In this document: piece after piece, positions 24,692 through 25,903 of the stretch
How positions within the stretch are numbered: position 1 is the first letter of the stretch
Layout of the letters: the number at the start of each line of letters is the position of its first letter
DNA from: NORP240 sp046047495
GTDB taxonomy: Bacteria > Pseudomonadota > Gammaproteobacteria > Pseudomonadales > Pseudohongiellaceae
Reading direction: 5' to 3'
Length of the DNA: 25,903 nt
NCBI GenBank assembly: GCA_046047495.1
Contig: JBJOHV010000063.1
Coordinates: 1 to 25,903, forward strand
Notes under the pieces: model-generated
The model's database searches: none
Seen by the model: the letters and a program-made list of their open reading frames with translations, nothing else
Told to the model about the DNA's origin: nothing
Made by a program: the position numbers and the translations under genes

Positions 24692-24719
24692 TGGATATAC
24701 TTGCGCGTTTTGTTATAGT
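24692..24719 (+). promoter_or_regulatory. Possible promoter of zapG
   Basis: TGGATA (24692-24697), 16 bases, TATAGT (24714-24719). The -10 box is good and the -35 box partial. It would give a leader of about 70 bases. It lies in the 196-base divergent region between zapE and zapG, where no clear promoter for zapE was found. Confidence 0.4.
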
Positions 24720-24795
24720 GCCCCCTGAGGCGCATTGGGATGTAGACAATATCCCGCAGGAATCGGTGGGCAGGGGTCGGTAGATAGAGGCATAC

Positions 24796-25245
24796 ATGAC
24801 TTGGTTGATTGCGGCAGGCTGTCTGGCACTGGGAGTTGTGATTGGCGTAGCTTTCGCCAGCCGCTTCAATGCCAGTCCGTCGCGGGTAAGGGATTTGGAG
24901 AGCCAGATCCAAAAGCTGCAACAGGATCACAACCGCTACCGGGACGATGTCAGCGAGCATTTCAGTACCACTGCCGAATTGGTGCATCAAATGACAGAAA
25001 GCTACCGGGATGTGTACCAGCACCTGGCGACGGGAGCCCAGGAGCTGTGTTCCGGCGAGGTTGCCAATAAATTGCTGCCGGCCAGCACCGACACGGTTTT
25101 CGACATGCCCTCAGTGGATGAAGTTGCCTTTGCACCACCGAAGGACTACGCAGCCAAACAGAATCCCCAGCAAAAAGGTGCCCTGGCCGAAGATTTCGGC
25201 CTGGACAAGTCCAAATCCCATGGCCGGGACGAACAGTCCTTCTAA
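24796..25245 (+). CDS. zapG: Inner-membrane division/envelope protein ZapG (YhcB, DUF1043)
   Basis: Bitopic inner-membrane protein linked in E. coli to cell division and envelope growth. It has 149 residues (E. coli 132): one N-terminal transmembrane helix (about 3-21), then a cytoplasmic coiled coil (about 30-85) with DLESQIQKLQQDHNRYRDDV and the family block EHFSTTAELVHQMTESYRDV, and a variable hydrophilic tail. The ATG at 24796 is preceded by AGAGG five bases upstream. It is followed closely by cysD. Confidence 0.92.
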   Translation: MTWLIAAGCLALGVVIGVAFASRFNASPSRVRDLESQIQKLQQDHNRYRDDVSEHFSTTAELVHQMTESYRDVYQHLATGAQELCSGEVANKLLPASTDTVFDMPSVDEVAFAPPKDYAAKQNPQQKGALAEDFGLDKSKSHGRDEQSF

Positions 25246-25271
25246 TTACCCGCATCACCCAGACATCCCAC

Positions 25272-25903
25272 ATGGCAGAATACAGTCTGACGCATCTCAA
25301 GCAGCTGGAGGCTGAGAGCATCCACATCATTCGCGAAGTCGCTGCGGAGTTCAGCAAACCCGTAATGCTGTATTCCATCGGCAAGGACTCGTCGGTGATG
25401 CTGCACCTGGCACTAAAGGCCTTCTATCCTGGTAAGCCGCCGTTTCCACTGATGCATGTGGACACCACCTGGAAGTTCCGCGAAATGATTCAGTTTCGGG
25501 ACCAACAGGTGCAGAAGCTGGGTCTGGATCTCATCGTTCACACCAATCAGGAGGGAGTGGATGCCGGCGTGGGGCCATTTACCCACGGCAGTGAGAAACA
25601 CACGGATGTCATGAAAACCCAGGCGCTGCGACAGGCACTGGACAAATACAGGTTCGATGCCGCATTTGGCGGCGGTCGCCGGGATGAAGAAAAGTCCCGT
25701 GCCAAGGAAAGAGTCTTTTCGTTTCGTGACAAGCATCATCGCTGGGACCCCAAAAATCAGCGCCCGGAGCTGTGGAATATATACAACTGCAAGGTCAACA
25801 AGGGTGAGAGTATCCGGGTATTCCCCTTATCCAACTGGACTGAGCTGGATATCTGGCAATACATCTATCTGCACAACATCGACATCGTGCCTCTGTATTT
25901 CGC
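25272..25903 (+). CDS. cysD: Sulfate adenylyltransferase subunit 2, N-terminal part (runs off the right edge)
   Basis: Catalytic subunit that, with the GTPase CysN, makes adenosine 5'-phosphosulfate from sulfate and ATP in assimilation. The visible 210 residues are clearly CysD: PP-loop YSIGKDSSVMLHL (34-46), FPLMHVDTTWKFREM, GGGRRDEEKSRAKERVFSFR, KNQRPELWNIYNCK and VFPLSNWTELDIWQYI. The ATG at 25272 lies 26 bases after the zapG stop without a clear Shine-Dalgarno sequence, and no CysB-like site or own promoter is seen in so short a gap. The C-terminal third is outside the window. Confidence 0.97.
   Translation, partial: MAEYSLTHLKQLEAESIHIIREVAAEFSKPVMLYSIGKDSSVMLHLALKAFYPGKPPFPLMHVDTTWKFREMIQFRDQQVQKLGLDLIVHTNQEGVDAGVGPFTHGSEKHTDVMKTQALRQALDKYRFDAAFGGGRRDEEKSRAKERVFSFRDKHHRWDPKNQRPELWNIYNCKVNKGESIRVFPLSNWTELDIWQYIYLHNIDIVPLYF

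Noticed and set aside
23511..24728. Open frame of 405 codons on the plus strand opposite zapE
   Set aside because: Fully antisense to ZapE, with no recognisable motif or ribosome binding site.
1..25903. Search for a new defence, mobile or biosynthetic system
   Set aside because: Every sizeable frame is explained by a conserved housekeeping gene in an order known from other gammaproteobacteria; no repeats, integrase, transposase or unfamiliar gene cluster was found.

Overview
The window is an ordinary chromosomal stretch of a gammaproteobacterium. It carries no mobile element, CRISPR array, tRNA or foreign-looking block. The gene order (dcw cluster, rnpB, rsmI, then lpoA-yraN-SIS-dolP, sspB/sspA, the bc1 genes, rpsI/rplM, zapE/zapG, cysD) matches from memory the arrangement in Pseudomonas and related gammaproteobacteria. 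MurE has the meso-diaminopimelate motif DNPR, LpoA and SspA/SspB are proteins of this class, and the RNase P RNA is of the A type. The genus cannot be fixed from the sequence.

Layout. (1) 1-13044, minus strand: promoter, MraZ operator and the division/cell-wall cluster mraZ-rsmH-ftsL-ftsI-murE-murF-mraY-murD-ftsW-murG-murC-ddlB. Genes overlap or nearly touch, and ddlB runs off the left edge. murB is not between murC and ddlB. (2) 13045-13488: AT-rich spacer with several dyads. (3) 13489-13860: rnpB (minus) downstream of rsmI (minus). (4) 14774-14896: short divergent control region with a perfect 10-bp inverted repeat. (5) 14897-18415, plus strand: lpoA, yraN, a diaA/gmhA-like SIS gene and dolP, all linked to the envelope or replication. 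(6) 18442-22290, minus strand: petA (Rieske), a fused cytochrome b/cytochrome c1 gene, sspA and sspB, with a promoter before petA. (7) 22509-23474, minus strand: rplM-rpsI with promoter and strong terminator. (8) 23502-25903: zapE (minus) diverging from zapG and partial cysD (plus).

How the genes work together: the dcw genes make the lipid-linked peptidoglycan precursor (MurC/D/E/F, MraY, MurG, Ddl) and use it at the septum (FtsW, FtsI, FtsL). MraZ represses its own operon, and LpoA, ZapE, ZapG and DolP are further envelope/division factors. The pet genes encode the ubiquinol-cytochrome c reductase.

I found no new multi-gene system. The points that stand out are the fusion of cytochromes b and c1 into one 687-residue polyprotein, a Rieske protein with unusual cluster-binding boxes (CPHLFC and CHGSRFD), an SIS-domain protein with altered sugar-phosphate loops, and a few strong palindromes in control or spacer regions.
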